A stretch of 25,237 nucleotides of DNA from NCBI GenBank assembly GCA_002371495.1, contig DFIX01000026.1, positions 106,651 to 131,887 on the forward strand, given 5' to 3'. This document shows positions 24,931 to 25,237 of the stretch, in pieces. The number at the start of each line of letters is the position of its first letter. Position 1 is the stretch's first letter. The position numbers and the translations under genes were made by a program. The notes under the pieces were generated by a model, which saw only the letters and a list, made by a program, of their open reading frames with translations, searched no databases and was not told where the DNA came from. This stretch comes from Eggerthellaceae bacterium UBA3686. Its GTDB lineage: Bacteria; Actinomycetota; Coriobacteriia; Coriobacteriales; Eggerthellaceae.

Positions 24931-25089
24931 GTCCGACGCCGCACCTGTTGTCTGACCGCTCTATAAGAGCATACATGCAGGAGGTTGCCCTGCAGCCCGA
25001 TGCGCGTCCTCCCGCGGCGCCCTAAAAGTATGCCGAGTGCACCTAAAAAGCTTGACGGCAGGCTTACGAGTCTTGCCCGAAGGTTGCCG

Positions 25090-25116
25090 TGTGACAAGGC
25101 TCGTAGCCCTGTCACA
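25090..25116. repeat. Hairpin at right edge
   Basis: TGTGACAAGGCT (25090-25101) and AGCCCTGTCACA (25105-25116) pair over 12 positions with one mismatch and a three-base loop. It is one of several stem-loops in 24970-25196, a stretch without a convincing gene. A smaller one, TGCAGG...CCTGCA, lies near 24976-24994. Confidence 0.5.
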
Positions 25117-25120
25117 TCCG

Positions 25121-25196
25121 AAAACTTACCCTAACCGCACTTTCGGTGCAGCGAGGGGCGCCCGCGTGCACCGGATGCACGGTTAGAGTAAGTTTT
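25121..25196. repeat. 17-bp inverted repeat enclosing nested hairpin
   Basis: AAAACTTACCCTAACCG (25121-25137) and CGGTTAGAGTAAGTTTT (25180-25196) are inverted copies with one mismatch. Between them CGGTGCA (25144-25150) and TGCACCG (25167-25173) form an inner stem. Ends rich in A and T around a GC core could work as a terminator in either direction; the structure could also be a small non-autonomous element. The remaining 25197-25237 shows nothing I can assign. Confidence 0.5.
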
Positions 25197-25237
25197 GGGG
25201 ACGCAGCACTCGCAAAAGCCCACATATGCTTATCGAG

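Noticed and set aside
24921..25115. 64-residue leftward open frame at the right edge
   Set aside because: Arg/Leu-rich product without a recognisable motif, overlapping hairpins; likely chance.

Overview
The window reads as chromosomal DNA from a high-G+C actinobacterium, most likely a gut or rumen member of class Coriobacteriia (Eggerthellaceae-like). This is inferred from codon usage, a ClpC carrying a UVR motif, a GGGTCAGACCC-centred palindrome that I associate with that group, and several very large LPXTG surface proteins with prealbumin-like (SpaA/Cna-B) repeats. No rRNA, tRNA or CRISPR array is visible.

Left part (1-3420): the 3' end of clpC runs rightwards and converges on a leftward gene for an unusual fusion, a GHKL/anti-sigma-type ATPase-like domain joined to a sodium:dicarboxylate (SDF) symporter fold. 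A perfect 18-bp palindrome between them probably terminates both. Middle-left (3560-7884): a cobalamin riboswitch with a downstream terminator hairpin precedes a corrinoid ABC importer operon in the order binding lipoprotein, permease, ATPase. A polar-amino-acid-type binding lipoprotein with no permease of its own follows closely. The riboswitch is the main reason for calling the importer a B12/corrinoid system rather than a siderophore system.

Boundary (7885-8350): decayed gene ends. One is a leftward ATPase C-terminus, another a rightward unknown C-terminus. A 15-bp perfect palindrome lies next to them. This looks like an insertion or deletion scar.

Right part (8355-24704): three consecutive rightward genes for giant cell-wall-anchored proteins of 1506, 1611 and 1971 residues. 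All share an N-terminal membrane segment ending PALSMT or PALSIT, a shared module containing GDWAL, SpaA/Cna-B domains and a C-terminal LPNTG, LPVTG or LPTTG sorting signal. Their middle parts differ: a beta-trefoil-like region in the first, a fibro-slime domain in the second, and a von Willebrand A domain with a complete MIDAS in the third. The first two genes have nearly duplicate leaders of about 300 bp, with the same promoter, the same paired upstream boxes and the same small RNA hairpins, and the first 48 codons are also almost the same. The third gene has an unrelated AT-rich leader. The first protein is a mosaic: host-like for about 228 codons, then lower-G+C, Clostridia-like DNA through to its own terminator. 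The second and third contain Cna-B domains interrupted at the same loop by what look like related inserts. No sortase gene lies in the window.

Right edge (24700-25237): a leftward relic of an Rpn/PD-(D/E)XK transposase-like protein, then a cluster of hairpins and an inverted repeat with no recognisable gene. The strongest candidate for an undescribed system is the adhesin cluster: a modular, recombining set of surface proteins with a duplicated, possibly regulatory RNA leader.
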